This document shows positions 1 through 6,342 of a stretch of DNA of 13,316 bases, piece by piece. Numbering within the stretch: position 1 is the first letter of the stretch; the number at the start of each line of letters is the position of its first letter. The position numbers were made by a program, and so were the translations under genes. The DNA comes from Pseudomonadota bacterium (GTDB lineage: Bacteria > Desulfobacterota > Syntrophia > Syntrophales > JADFWA01). The notes under the pieces were generated by a model, which did not search any database, was not told the DNA's origin, and saw only the letters and a list, made by a program, of their open reading frames with translations. The DNA lies in assembly GCA_030610915.1 (NCBI GenBank), contig JAUWQS010000015.1, forward strand, positions 1-13,316, written 5' to 3'.

Positions 1-124
1 GGGCTCCCTACGTTTCACCTGCTGATGACAATAAGGAAAGTCTGGATGATTTTCCTTAATCATTCATAATTATAACCACTGCTCAGGGTGGTCAATTTTG
101 GGTTAGCACAGGTGGTCAATTTTC
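1..124 (+). mobile_element. IS21-like element terminus (partial)
   Basis: The first bases keep a short reading frame ending with TAA at 57-59 (tail ...NKESLDDFP), plausibly the end of a transposition protein, though too short to identify. It is followed by two direct copies of GGTGGTCAATTTT (87-99 and 111-123), 24 bp apart. Repeated GGTGGTCAATTTT blocks at the end are typical of IS21-family termini, as I recall them. Immediately after the second copy the sequence becomes an in-frame aminotransferase interior, so the element end appears to abut or interrupt that gene. The rest of the element lies outside the window. The family assignment is by pattern recognition only. Confidence 0.55.
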
Positions 125-797
125 GGTTGTCATTCCCAACCCTGAAATTGCCGAGAGATTAAGGGTAATGGAAGAGACATTTATAAGGCCATCTATCAAA
201 GACGAGATGGTCTTAAAGACCCTTCTCTTCGTAAGGAATAGACTCGGCGCAGGGCTTTACTGGCCGGCGATCAAGACCTACCGCTGGCTGAGTAAAAACA
301 ACCTGATTTTAGGCTCATCGCAAGGGGAAGAACTGGAACGGCCTGTCAAGCCAGAGGGGTTTGAAAAGGGATTCTCCAGGATACAGTCAAAAAAAGGGCG
401 CAATGAACTTGAAAGGTTTGACAGGATTTTAGAACATAGAAAGAAGACAGCCTCTCTTTACAAAAAAATCCTTCTCGATATGGGGATAGAACCACCATAT
501 CAGCCGGATTATGCTGTGCATACCTACCTCAAATTTCCGCTTCTCGTAAAAGATAGAACGAGATTCTTCAGGCTCGCTGAAAAGGAGAAGATAGAGCTTG
601 GCGATTGGTTTGTATCTCCTATCCATCCCATTACAAAAGACCTTGAGCTCTGGCATTACAACTGGGGAGAAAATCCTGTTGCCGAGAAGATTTCCCGGCA
701 TATTGTAAATCTGCCTACGCATACCGGGATCACCGAAGATTATGTGGGTCGTATAGCGCAGTTCTTAGAGAAAAATGTTAGAATGTTAAAACGTTAG
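125..797 (+). pseudogene. DegT/DnrJ/EryC1 aminotransferase, C-terminal part only (copy 1)
   Basis: The reading frame is open from the IS21-like end. It begins with VVIPNPEIAERLR, which matches the strand just after the PLP-lysine loop in DegT/DnrJ/EryC1/StrS sugar aminotransferases (usually ...GGxVVTNNPEIAERLR). The family's C-terminal landmarks follow: a GFSRIQ...GRNELERFDRILEHRKKTASLYKKIL helix region and the closing segment IVNLPTHTGITEDYVGRIAQFL. About 222 residues remain of the usual 370-400. The N-terminal PLP fold, including the lysine, is gone. An ATG at 168 exists, but homology starts upstream of it, so it is not a genuine gene start. The last residues (NVRMLKR) are encoded by a short AATGTTAG/AACGTTAG tandem repeat (774-803), so even the C-terminus is repeat-derived. 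Intact members transfer an amino group to a nucleotide-linked keto-sugar; this copy cannot. Confidence 0.8.
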
Positions 798-910
798 AAC
801 GTGGGAAGGATGTTATTTTCAGGGGATCAGTTGAGGGTGGGAGGAAAATTTATGTTGAACAAATTTGTCTTGCACATTCGTTGCGTAATTTATACGGAGG
901 CAACTTGGTT

Positions 911-1159
911 ATGTTAATAGAATATGTTGAAGAAGCATTGAGGCGAGCCCGTTACGAGTTGATTGATGATGAAGACCCTTACTACGGCGAAGTGCCGGAA
1001 TTGCAAGGTGTTTGGGCAAGTGGAAAAACACTCGAAGAATGCAGAGATAACCTGAAAGAGGTTATAGAGGGTTGGATATTGGTTAGCCTGAGAAAAGATC
1101 TGCATGTGCCGAGGCTCGGGACATGTGAAATAAAGGAACTACAGATGGCGGTAGGTTAA
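911..1159 (+). CDS. hicB: HicB-family antitoxin
   Basis: An 82-residue protein carrying the HicB partial-RNase-H-like signature YYGEVPELQGVWASGKTLEE followed by the amphipathic helix CRDNLKEVIEGWILVSL. These proteins neutralise the HicA mRNA interferase and often repress their own operon. An earlier in-frame start at 881 is possible. I chose ATG 911 because GGAGG (896-900) lies ten bases before it and because HicB proteins usually begin just before a short beta strand such as LIEYVEEAL. The stop abuts the hicA start directly (TAAATG), as expected for a translationally coupled pair. No separate DNA-binding C-terminal domain is visible, which makes this the short HicB form. It appears intact although its toxin partner is frameshifted. 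Confidence 0.85.
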   Translation: MLIEYVEEALRRARYELIDDEDPYYGEVPELQGVWASGKTLEECRDNLKEVIEGWILVSLRKDLHVPRLGTCEIKELQMAVG

Positions 1160-1377
1160 ATGTCAAAACTGAGCCCTGTTTCTTTTGGTGAGCTTGTGAG
1201 AAAACTTAAGACCCTGGATTTTAGAGGCCCCTTCAGCGGAGAAAACATCTGTTCATGCTAAAAGGTGATCTGAGGCTTACTATGCCTAATCCGCATAAAC
1301 AGGATATTGGAGTTGATCTCTTGAAAAGAATTTTGAAGCAGGGAGGAATAGGGCGTGACGAGTGGAATAGGACTTAA
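1160..1377 (+). pseudogene. hicA: HicA-family toxin, frameshifted
   Basis: From ATG 1160 the frame gives MSKLSPVSFGELVRKLKTLD and then FRGPFSGENICSC, stopping at 1259-1261. In the next frame the family sequence resumes as HLFMLKGDLRLTMPNPHK, then QDIGVDLLKRILKQGGIGRDEW, ending with TAA 1375-1377. HicA toxins are small double-stranded-RNA-binding-fold RNases with a catalytic histidine in the GGKH segment. That histidine sits at the break here, around 1238-1245, where one base, probably a G in GGA(G)GAAAAC, is missing. Restoring one base gives 72 residues, the normal HicA size. As written, the toxin is inactive. The defect could be a real mutation or a consensus error. Confidence 0.85.
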
Positions 1378-1443
1378 AAGCAGGCATACTTTTACGGGAA
1401 AGTGCAAGAGACGGGAGTTCCATTTGCATTGCCTGGGTGCAAT

Positions 1444-1474
1444 CCACAGATTACGCCGATTACACAGATTTAAT
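1444..1474 (+). repeat. Nonamer repeat tract (CACAGATTA type)
   Basis: Degenerate 9-bp units (cacagatta / cgccgatta / cacagattt) in the gap between hicA and the next gene. It is one of about a dozen such tracts in the window, all in this orientation. The remainder of 1378-1508 shows no gene. Confidence 0.8.
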
Positions 1475-1508
1475 AAATAAGCCAAGTATAAAAGGATAAG
1501 GCGAAAAT

Positions 1509-2689
1509 ATGAAAGTCCCTTTTGCTATCCCTGAATGCGGTGACGAAGAGATTGAAGAGGTGATTGCTGTTATCAAAAGCGGATGGCTGACAACAGCATC
1601 GCGGTGTGCGCAGTTTGAGAAGGATTTTGCGGAATTTGTCGGCGCAAAACACGCGCTGGTGGTAAATTCTGCTACTGCCGCGCTTCACCTTGGTCTTGAG
1701 GCATTGGGGATTAAAGCTGGCGATAAAGTCCTGGTCCCGACATTTACTTTTACCGCAACAGCCGAAGTTGTAAGGTATCTAAGCGCTGATCCGGTTTTTG
1801 TGGATTGTGATCAGGAGACGTTTTGCATAAATGCAACGCATATAGACAAGGCAGTATTAGCTGAAAGCTCAAAGCTGAAAGGGGAAAAGCAAAGATTGAA
1901 GGCGATCATTCCTGTGCATTTTGGAGGACATCCCTGTGATGTGGATAACATTAAGCTGAAAGCGGAAAGCCTAAAGCTCAAAGTATTGGAAGATGCTGCT
2001 CATGCTATCCCCCTACCCGGTATAACGGCAAGTTGATAGGAACCTACGGAGATGTTACGTGCTTTAGCTTTTATGCAAACAAGACTATGACCACCGGTGA
2101 AGGGGGGATGCTCTGTTCCGATGATGACGAGATTGCAAAGCGGGTGAAGGTGATGCGTCTTCATGGAATCAACCGGGATGTGTGGGATCGCTTTTCCACG
2201 GGGGCATCATGGGAATATGATGTGGTGGCCCCGGGGTTTAAATATAATATGCCTGATATTAATGCCGCCCTTGGAATTCACCAGTTAAAAAAGGTTGAGC
2301 TTTTCCGTGAAAAGCGTGAGCGGATAGCGAAGATCTATTATGAGGAACTTAGGAATATACCAGGCATTATCCTTCCCCGGTTACATTGCGACATGAAAGA
2401 TCATTCATGGTATATCTTTGTTGTCCTCATAGATCGTGACAGGACAAGAGGCGGTATTGGCCGTAATGAATTTATAGATGAGATGACAAAGCGGAATATC
2501 GGCACAAGTGTTCATTATAAGCCTCTTCACCGGATGACCTATTACAGGGAGAAATATGGTCTGAAGCCAGAGATGTTTCCTAACGCAGAATGGGTCTTTG
2601 AAAGGTGTGTGAGCTTGCCGATGTTTTCGGCCATGACGGATGAACAGTTGGAGTATGTGATTGAGAGCATTAAAGACATTTTGGGCTAG
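1509..2689 (+). pseudogene. DegT/DnrJ/EryC1 sugar aminotransferase with one frameshift (copy 2)
   Basis: ATG 1509 has AAGG seven bases upstream. The first frame holds the N-terminal half: GDEEIEEVIAVIKSGWLTT, GAKHALVVNSATAALHLGLE, VLVPTFTFTATAEVV and VLEDAAHAIP. It reads out of frame at about 2011-2020 (CCCCTACCCGGTATAAC) and stops at 2034-2036. The next frame continues with YNGKLIGTYGDVTCFSFYANK, including the PLP Schiff-base lysine codon at 2081-2083 and the TMTTGEGGM loop, to the usual C-terminal LPMFSAMTDEQLEYVIESI. Adding one base gives about 393 residues, a full-length family member. Such enzymes make 4-amino or 3-amino sugars from nucleotide-keto-sugars, and the sugar-phosphate transferase 24 bp downstream suggests its product primed a surface glycan. 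Two stretches (1860-1904 and 1952-1984) encode lysine/leucine-rich AESSKLKGEKQRLKA and KLKAESLKLK from heptamer repeats. The frameshift could be real or a sequencing error. Confidence 0.85.
1860..1984 (+). repeat. Heptamer AAGCTGAAAG-type repeats inside the copy-2 aminotransferase
   Basis: Two tracts of 7-bp periodic AGCTGAA/AGCTCAA units (1860-1904, 1952-1984) flank the conserved AIIPVHFGGHPCDVD segment. The first enlarges the loop that normally reads roughly PRTKAI. The second replaces the helix that usually precedes VLEDAAHA. Related units occur inside the MITE at 4238-4421. Confidence 0.65.
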
Positions 2690-2713
2690 CCGCAAAAGGC
2701 CACAAGGGACGCA

Positions 2714-3319
2714 ATGATATATCAAAATTTTGGAAAGCGGGCGTTTGACATTGTTTGCTCTTTCCCGAGTTTGTTATTGCTTTCCCCGTTTCTTGCTATT
2801 GTGTCCTTGTTGATTAAGATCGATTCTTCCGGATCGGTCTTTTTTTTTCAAGAGAGAATGGGGCGAAATGGCAGGCCTTTTAATCTGATCAAGTTTCGGT
2901 CCATGACCGAAGCCTATAATCCCAGGGAATACCAGTTCAATCCCGGCGATGCATCCAGAGTTACAAGGATAGGACGTATCATTCGCAAAACAAAGATCGA
3001 TGAGTTGCCTGAATTGTTAAATGTTTTAAAAGGGGATATGAGTTTTGTAGGACCAAGGCCCGAGGTTTTTAAGTATCATCATGTATATACAGGAGAGTTT
3101 GCGCCTGTTTTGTCATTAAGACCGGGCATTACCGATCTTGCTTCTATTGAGTATCGGAATGAGGAATTGTTGTTGCGCCAAGGCAGCGATCCTGAGAAGA
3201 TGTATAGCGAGGTAATACTTCCGGATAAATTAAGATTATGCTTGAAGTATAAAGAGATGATCGGATTTAAGACCGATATCAAGATCATATTTGCCACGTT
3301 AAGAAGGGTGTTGGAGTAG
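2714..3319 (+). CDS. PglC-like polyprenyl-phosphate sugar-1-phosphate transferase
   Basis: 201 residues, the size of the small monotopic phosphoglycosyl transferases. Visible in order: KRAFDIVCS followed by one hydrophobic re-entrant helix (about residues 10-35), the FFFQERMGRNGRPFNLIKFRSM block (44-64), the catalytic Asp-Glu pair D96-E97 in KIDELPELLNVLKGDMSFVG, and the GPRPE phosphate-binding motif (113-117). Family members transfer a sugar-1-phosphate from a nucleotide sugar to undecaprenyl phosphate at the inner membrane, the first step of a glycan or O-antigen repeat unit. The C-terminal half (RPGITDLASIEYRNEE) is the branch lacking the KPGITGWAQVNGRN motif of the second copy at 7311, so the two likely differ in sugar specificity. 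AAGGGA lies just before the ATG. It directly follows the copy-2 aminotransferase and is probably co-transcribed with it. It is intact. Confidence 0.9.
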   Translation: MIYQNFGKRAFDIVCSFPSLLLLSPFLAIVSLLIKIDSSGSVFFFQERMGRNGRPFNLIKFRSMTEAYNPREYQFNPGDASRVTRIGRIIRKTKIDELPELLNVLKGDMSFVGPRPEVFKYHHVYTGEFAPVLSLRPGITDLASIEYRNEELLLRQGSDPEKMYSEVILPDKLRLCLKYKEMIGFKTDIKIIFATLRRVLE

Positions 3320-3369
3320 CCGGTTTTGCAAAACATAAGATTAAAGCGTTTCACAAGGAGTAGGTCAAA

Positions 3370-3648
3370 TTGAAATCAGATTACAAAATCCAAAAAGGTG
3401 CGGTAGAGATGAGACTGGTTTTAGCTCCGGGCGCTGCTGATGCGTCTGAGGGAATGGTTTATGTAGCTGAAGACACACTTCGTCCTGCAGAAATAGATAG
3501 AAAACCCTGCCGTGGTAAAGAGCAGGAGGTCGAATATAAGATCTACGCTGAAAAGCAATCCGGTGAAGGTTTTTGGTCAGTGGCGCCGGGATGCGGCGAT
3601 ATCTCCGAAGGCATGGTTTTGGTTGCTGTTATTCGAAAAAACAGGTAA
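3370..3648 (+). CDS. Small unrecognised protein with an internal APG..SEGMV repeat
   Basis: I do not recognise this 92-residue protein. The TTG start at 3370 is preceded by AAGGAG (3355-3360) at suitable spacing; an internal ATG at 3409 is the alternative. It contains two copies of a similar motif: LAPGAADASEGMVYVA near residue 18 and VAPGCGDISEGMVLVA near residue 72. They are separated by a charged segment rich in Lys/Glu (RKPCRGKEQEVEYKIYAEKQ). There is no signal peptide or transmembrane helix. It lies 50 bp after the sugar transferase on the same strand, so it may belong to that operon. The tandem motif argues for a real protein rather than chance, but function is unknown. Confidence 0.45.
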   Translation: MKSDYKIQKGAVEMRLVLAPGAADASEGMVYVAEDTLRPAEIDRKPCRGKEQEVEYKIYAEKQSGEGFWSVAPGCGDISEGMVLVAVIRKNR

Positions 3649-4017
3649 ACAGATTCTAATTGGGCGATTTTTATGGAAGTCCAGCATGGATCCACACATT
3701 ACGCAGATTAGCGCAGATTTAGAGGCTGAAAAGGGTCCGCAGATTACGCAGAATGAAAAAAATGATAAAATCTTATACAGAGGACGTTATGTTGAACCGG
3801 ATAAAATATCTTCGGAAGAGGCGAATACGAGTCATAAGGTGATTTACTGTGTGGCAACCCTCGATCCACAGATTACACAGATTGACGCAGATTAAAGAAA
3901 AAGCGATCCACGAATTACACGAATTTCGCAAATTTGTTGTTGATGACGGAAATCGTTTAATGGTTTTGGATGTGTTAAACAGGCGGGGCAGAAACGACGG
4001 GAAGAAATAATAAATCA
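3649..4017 (+). other. Gene-poor stretch rich in nonamer repeats
   Basis: No convincing complete gene. It holds four nonamer tracts: 3691-3722, 3737-3754, 3864-3894 (CACAGATTA type) and 3905-3935 (CACGAATTA type). An open frame running into 4008-4010 ends ...NRLMVLDVLNRRGRN and could be the tail of a lost gene; I cannot identify it. Longer open frames here are mostly translated repeat (DPHITQIS..., ADPQITQI...). Confidence 0.6.
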
Positions 4018-4113
4018 ATGAAGATGCAATGGATTAAAGAACAGATAGAAAAGGGAGATTATCAGCTTAAACTCCATGCGGTGGAGAGAGCTTCTATTAG
4101 AGGAATTGATCCG
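4018..4113 (+). pseudogene. DUF4258-type protein, N-terminal fragment
   Basis: Starting at ATG 4018, the frame encodes MKMQWIKEQIEKGDYQLKLH followed by AVERASIRGIDP. This resembles the beginning of DUF4258 proteins, small RelE/toxin-like proteins with the pattern I.(K)G.Y..(S/T)xHA.ER...RGI. Homology ends at about 4113, where the sequence switches to the interior of a DegT aminotransferase in another frame. About 32 of the expected 90 or so residues remain. The open frame continues to 4257 only by reading the aminotransferase and the MITE out of frame, so the apparent 79-residue product is an artefact of the fusion. The family assignment rests on a short segment. Confidence 0.55.
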
Positions 4114-4237
4114 CTATTGCTACTGCTGCCTCTGCGCATTTTGTGGGAGCAACGCCGGTGCTGGTGGAATGCGGGGCGGACCACACACATGATTAATCCT
4201 GAAAGTGTTAAACAGGCCGTTACAGATAAAACCAGGG

Positions 4238-4421
4238 GTAACTACTCAGATAGATAGACTGAAGGCTGAAGACTGTTAGTAAAAGCAGAAATACGGCACA
4301 CTTTGAAGCCATGCTTGATGCAAAAATCTGCTGTTTCTTTGCCAAAGTGCGGCAATCGTGTTTTTCGGGTACCTTCAGCCTTCAGCCTAAATAGCTTCAG
4401 CCTGACTACGTGAGTAGTTAC
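4238..4421. mobile_element. 184-bp MITE (IS66-like ends) with 8-bp target duplication
   Basis: Perfect 11-bp terminal inverted repeats, GTAACTACTCA (4238-4248) and TGAGTAGTTAC (4411-4421), are flanked by the direct repeat AACCAGGG (4230-4237 and 4422-4429). Deleting the element plus one AACCAGGG restores the aminotransferase frame as ...VTDKTR-VIMPTQLNG. The interior has no coding capacity. It contains imperfect inverted segments (CTGAAGGCTGAAG near the left end against CTTCAGCCTTCAG near the right), so it can fold into a long hairpin. IS66-family elements, as known, make 8-bp duplications and have ends starting GTAA, so an IS66 transposase in trans is the likely mover. Confidence 0.9.
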
Positions 4422-4978
4422 AACCAGGGTTATAATGCCCACTCAGCTTAATGGACGAACCTGCGATATGGATGCCCTGCAGGCGATAGCTGAGAGCGTT
4501 GTCCTACTGCGTGATCATGGGCGTAATGAAGAGGGCGAGGTTGTGACTTGGGGAACAAACAGCCGTCTGGATAATATGCAGGCGGCAATTTTAAATGTAA
4601 AACTGAAAACACTTAAAAAGGATATGGAACGGAGACGGGAAATCGCAACCATGTACAATCAGGCCTTAAAAGATGTTAATGATTTGATCTTACCCCCTGC
4701 ACCGGATGCAGATGAAAACCACTATGATATTTATCAGAATTATGAGCTGGAATCCGGGCATAGGGATGAACTGAAAAGTTTTTTGGCGGAATGTGGAGTA
4801 GGGACAATTATTCAGTGGGGTGGGAAAGCCGTGCATCAGTTTGAGGGGCTTGGGTTTGAGGGTGTGCGTTTGCCTGTAGTTGAGAAAATGACGAGCAGGT
4901 TCTTGATGCTGCCGATGCATACGGCGTTGACGGACGAGGATGCGGGGTATGTGTGTGACTGTATTGAAGACTTCTATT

Positions 4979-5006
4979 CCACAGATTACGCAGATTACAC
5001 GGATTA
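4979..5006 (+). repeat. Nonamer repeat forming the end of the copy-3 gene
   Basis: Three clean 9-bp units (cacagatta / cgcagatta / cacggatta) in frame with the aminotransferase. They encode STDYADYTD and supply the stop codon. Confidence 0.85.
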
Positions 5007-5077
5007 AAGAATGAAGGACGAAAGGACATATAGGATAATTGGAGCAATTCCACGGGATAAACTTTGCTGTTGTTTGC

Positions 5078-5106
5078 TTGACAATGCATCTGTTTCCAGG
5101 TAAAAT
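5078..5106 (+). promoter_or_regulatory. Sigma70-type promoter of the Phd/PIN operon
   Basis: TTGACA (5078-5083), a spacer of exactly 17 bp, and TAAAAT (5101-5106). It lies 43 bp before the antitoxin start and immediately upstream of the palindrome at 5109-5132. Confidence 0.75.
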
Positions 5107-5108
5107 AC

Positions 5109-5132
5109 AAAGTATGTTAATTGATATACTTT
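5109..5132 (+). promoter_or_regulatory. Palindromic operator candidate for antitoxin autoregulation
   Basis: Arms AAAGTAT (5109-5115) and ATACTTT (5126-5132) around a centre with further partial symmetry (AATT at the dyad). It sits just after the -10 box and before the AAGGAGGT ribosome-binding site (5135-5142). This placement is expected for an operator bound by a Phd/YefM-type antitoxin, alone or with its toxin. Confidence 0.6.
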
Positions 5133-5148
5133 AAAAGGAGGTTACAAT

Positions 5149-5436
5149 ATGTCATTAAAGGTAGTTACGGCACTTAAGGCACGGCAAAAGTTTGGCACAA
5201 TAATGAATGCTGTGTCATTCAAAAACGACCAGTATATTGTGGAGCGCAAAGGCATGCCTATGGTGGCGATTATTCCGATCAAGAAATTCAAGCAAATGGA
5301 TAAGGCCCGGCAGCGTTTCTTTAGTAATATGTCGAAAATCAGCGATTCTTTTGCCGGAGAAGACTTGGAAAAGCTTGACGATATTCTGGCAGAAGCAACG
5401 CAGGCAGCCAGACAAGTCGAACGTCGTCGAGGATAA
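5149..5436 (+). CDS. Phd/YefM-like antitoxin of a PIN toxin module
   Basis: 95 residues from ATG 5149, with a strong AAGGAGGT site seven bases upstream. The N-terminal part (VVTALKARQKFGTIMNAVSF, then QYIVERKGMPMVAIIPIKKF) has the Phd/YefM DNA-binding fold pattern: an ALKARxxFGxIMN helix followed by two strands ending in a xPMVAIIP motif. The C-terminal third is highly charged (DDILAEATQAARQVERRRG) and is probably the flexible toxin-binding tail. The gene ends three bases before the toxin start, so the two are translated together. Family members repress their own promoter through the dimeric N-terminal domain and wrap the toxin with the C-terminus. The -35/-10 boxes and palindrome upstream fit that. 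It appears intact. Confidence 0.85.
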   Translation: MSLKVVTALKARQKFGTIMNAVSFKNDQYIVERKGMPMVAIIPIKKFKQMDKARQRFFSNMSKISDSFAGEDLEKLDDILAEATQAARQVERRRG

Positions 5437-5439
5437 GTT

Positions 5440-5883
5440 TTGAAAATCGTTGTCGATGCCAACCTTTTTGCCAGCGGTCTGATCAAGCCGAATTCAAATC
5501 CCGGCAAAATTCTTGATTTGATCAAACAAAATCAAATAGAATTGATCCTTTCACCGGCTATTATGAAAGAAATAAAACGTATCTTACTCTACCCCAAGCT
5601 TCAAAAATATCATCGTAAAACCGCACAGGAAATAGACGCATATTTTGAAGATATCTTAATGTTTGCCTGGATTGTTGAAGGAGAAGAGATAATTGATATA
5701 ATTAAAGCTGATCCTTCGGATAACAAATATTTGGCATGCGCTTATGAAGGCGAAGCGGATTATATAGTTTCTGGAGATCATCATCTATTGTACATAGAAG
5801 TTTATGAGGGAATTGAGATTCTCAAAGCGAAATCATTTTTGAACGTTTGGGAAAAATACTTCCTGTCCACAAAAAAATTGTGA
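5440..5883 (+). CDS. PIN-domain ribonuclease toxin (COG1569-like)
   Basis: 147 residues from TTG 5440, three bases after the antitoxin stop. TTG is supported because the conserved first strand MKIVVDANLF starts right there. The acidic PIN residues are visible: D6 (VVDANLF), E44 (PAIMKEIKRIL), D94 (ADPSDNKYLACA) and D113 (DYIVSGDHHLL). These coordinate the metal ions used to cleave RNA, so the toxin should be catalytically competent. The pattern SPAIMKEIKRILLYPKL and the closing IEILKAKSFL are typical of the PIN_3 / COG1569 toxin subgroup. It is one of the few complete two-gene modules in the window and may stabilise the decaying region around it. The cellular target cannot be read from sequence. 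Confidence 0.9.
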   Translation: MKIVVDANLFASGLIKPNSNPGKILDLIKQNQIELILSPAIMKEIKRILLYPKLQKYHRKTAQEIDAYFEDILMFAWIVEGEEIIDIIKADPSDNKYLACAYEGEADYIVSGDHHLLYIEVYEGIEILKAKSFLNVWEKYFLSTKKL

Positions 5884-5905
5884 TTGTATTATAGGTTTTT
5901 ACGTC

Positions 5906-5966
5906 CACTAATTACACTAAGAGTAAGGTAAAAAAAGTCCACTAATTACACGAATTTGCACGAAAC
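5906..5966 (+). repeat. CACTAATTA / CACGAATT nonamer tracts
   Basis: Two short tracts, CCACTAATTACACTAAG (from 5906) and CCACTAATTACACGAATTTG (from 5939), in the spacer after the PIN toxin. A related AATTCGTGGAATTTGTGG run at about 5989-6005 is the same theme in the opposite orientation. The spacer 5884-6015 has no gene. Confidence 0.7.
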
Positions 5967-6015
5967 AGTAAAACAATAATTGGTGATAATTCGTGGAATT
6001 TGTGGATAAATATTT

Positions 6016-6066
6016 ATGAAGAGAGTTTTTGACATAGTATGTTCTTTCTTTGGCTTATTGGCGCTT
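6016..6066 (+). pseudogene. Sugar transferase, 5' fragment
   Basis: ATG 6016 begins MKRVFDIVCSFFGLLAL, which is the N-terminal membrane-helix signature of a PglC/WcaJ-type sugar transferase (compare KRAFDIVCSFPSLLLL in the gene at 2714). Homology ends at about 6066. The frame then runs through unrelated sequence (RSSYEITFTLGLGD) to a stop at 6109-6111. Only about 17 residues remain and the catalytic Asp-Glu region is absent. The break adjoins the transposase remnant at 6089, which suggests a mobile element removed the rest. Confidence 0.65.
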
Positions 6067-6088
6067 AGGAGCTCTTACGAAATAACAT

Positions 6089-6292
6089 TTACACTTGGCC
6101 TTGGTGATTAGGTCGTATTGTGTAATTCCATTCGCCATGAAAACTATCTTTTACTATATTTATTTTCTTAAAATTTTTATCTATCACTTTAATCCCTTTT
6201 TCGTATATATTTCTGTCAAGTTCAGACGTCTTAATTTCAGCTTGCAGGCTGATCTTGAAAAGGTCTGTGGTGTTATTTTCGGTATTTCTCAT
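6089..6292 (-). pseudogene. ISAzo13-like transposase, C-terminal remnant
   Basis: On the minus strand the segment LFKISLQAEIKTSELD, then YEKGIKVIDKNFKKINI, then DSFHGEWNYTIRPN resembles the end of ISAzo13 / Rhodopirellula-type DDE transposases. Those close with a ...V.AEL....Y.KG.KI.D...FHG.WNY.I.P pattern. Only about 55 residues match; the catalytic DDE part is missing. The upstream residues (MRNTENNTTD) show no similarity I recognise, so the ATG at 6292 is probably a chance start. The family call comes from memory of the motif and rests on a short stretch. Confidence 0.5.
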
Positions 6293-6342
6293 GTTGTTTT
6301 TCCTTGAGGTTAAGTTCTATGGCTTCTTTTTCTGAGGTTGGC

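Larger units (their letters stand above)
4113..5007 (+). pseudogene. DegT/DnrJ/EryC1 aminotransferase, multiply disrupted (copy 3)
   Basis: Homology begins without a start codon at about 4113 (AIATAASAHFVGATPVLVEC). It shifts frame near 4181-4191 (ACACAC run) into MINPESVKQAVTDKTR, is interrupted by a MITE (4238-4421), and resumes with VIMPTQLNGRTCDMDALQAI. At about 4494 the text jumps from AIAE directly to SVVLLRDHGRNEEGEV. Some 60 residues that normally carry the PLP lysine and the conserved DGG loop are therefore missing. The C-terminal domain is well preserved: GTNSRLDNMQAAIL, the RRREIATMYNQAL helix, GVGTIIQWGGKAVHQF and LMLPMHTALTDEDAGYV. The final residues STDYADYTD are encoded by a nonamer repeat (4979-5006). 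Four independent lesions, including loss of the lysine, make this a certain pseudogene. Confidence 0.85.

Noticed and set aside
3512..3895. 127-codon open frame on the plus strand
   Set aside because: It overlaps the better-supported frame at 3370-3648 and most of its second half (DPHITQIS..., LDPQITQIDAD) is translated nonamer repeat.
3691..3935. Possible CRISPR array
   Set aside because: The units are 9 bp, degenerate and contiguous, with no spacers of constant length and no cas genes.
6016..6111. A complete 31-residue small protein
   Set aside because: The first 17 residues are a sugar-transferase start and the rest is out of any family; it is a truncation product.
6095..6307. 70-codon plus-strand open frame
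   Set aside because: It is antisense to the transposase remnant and shows no family pattern.
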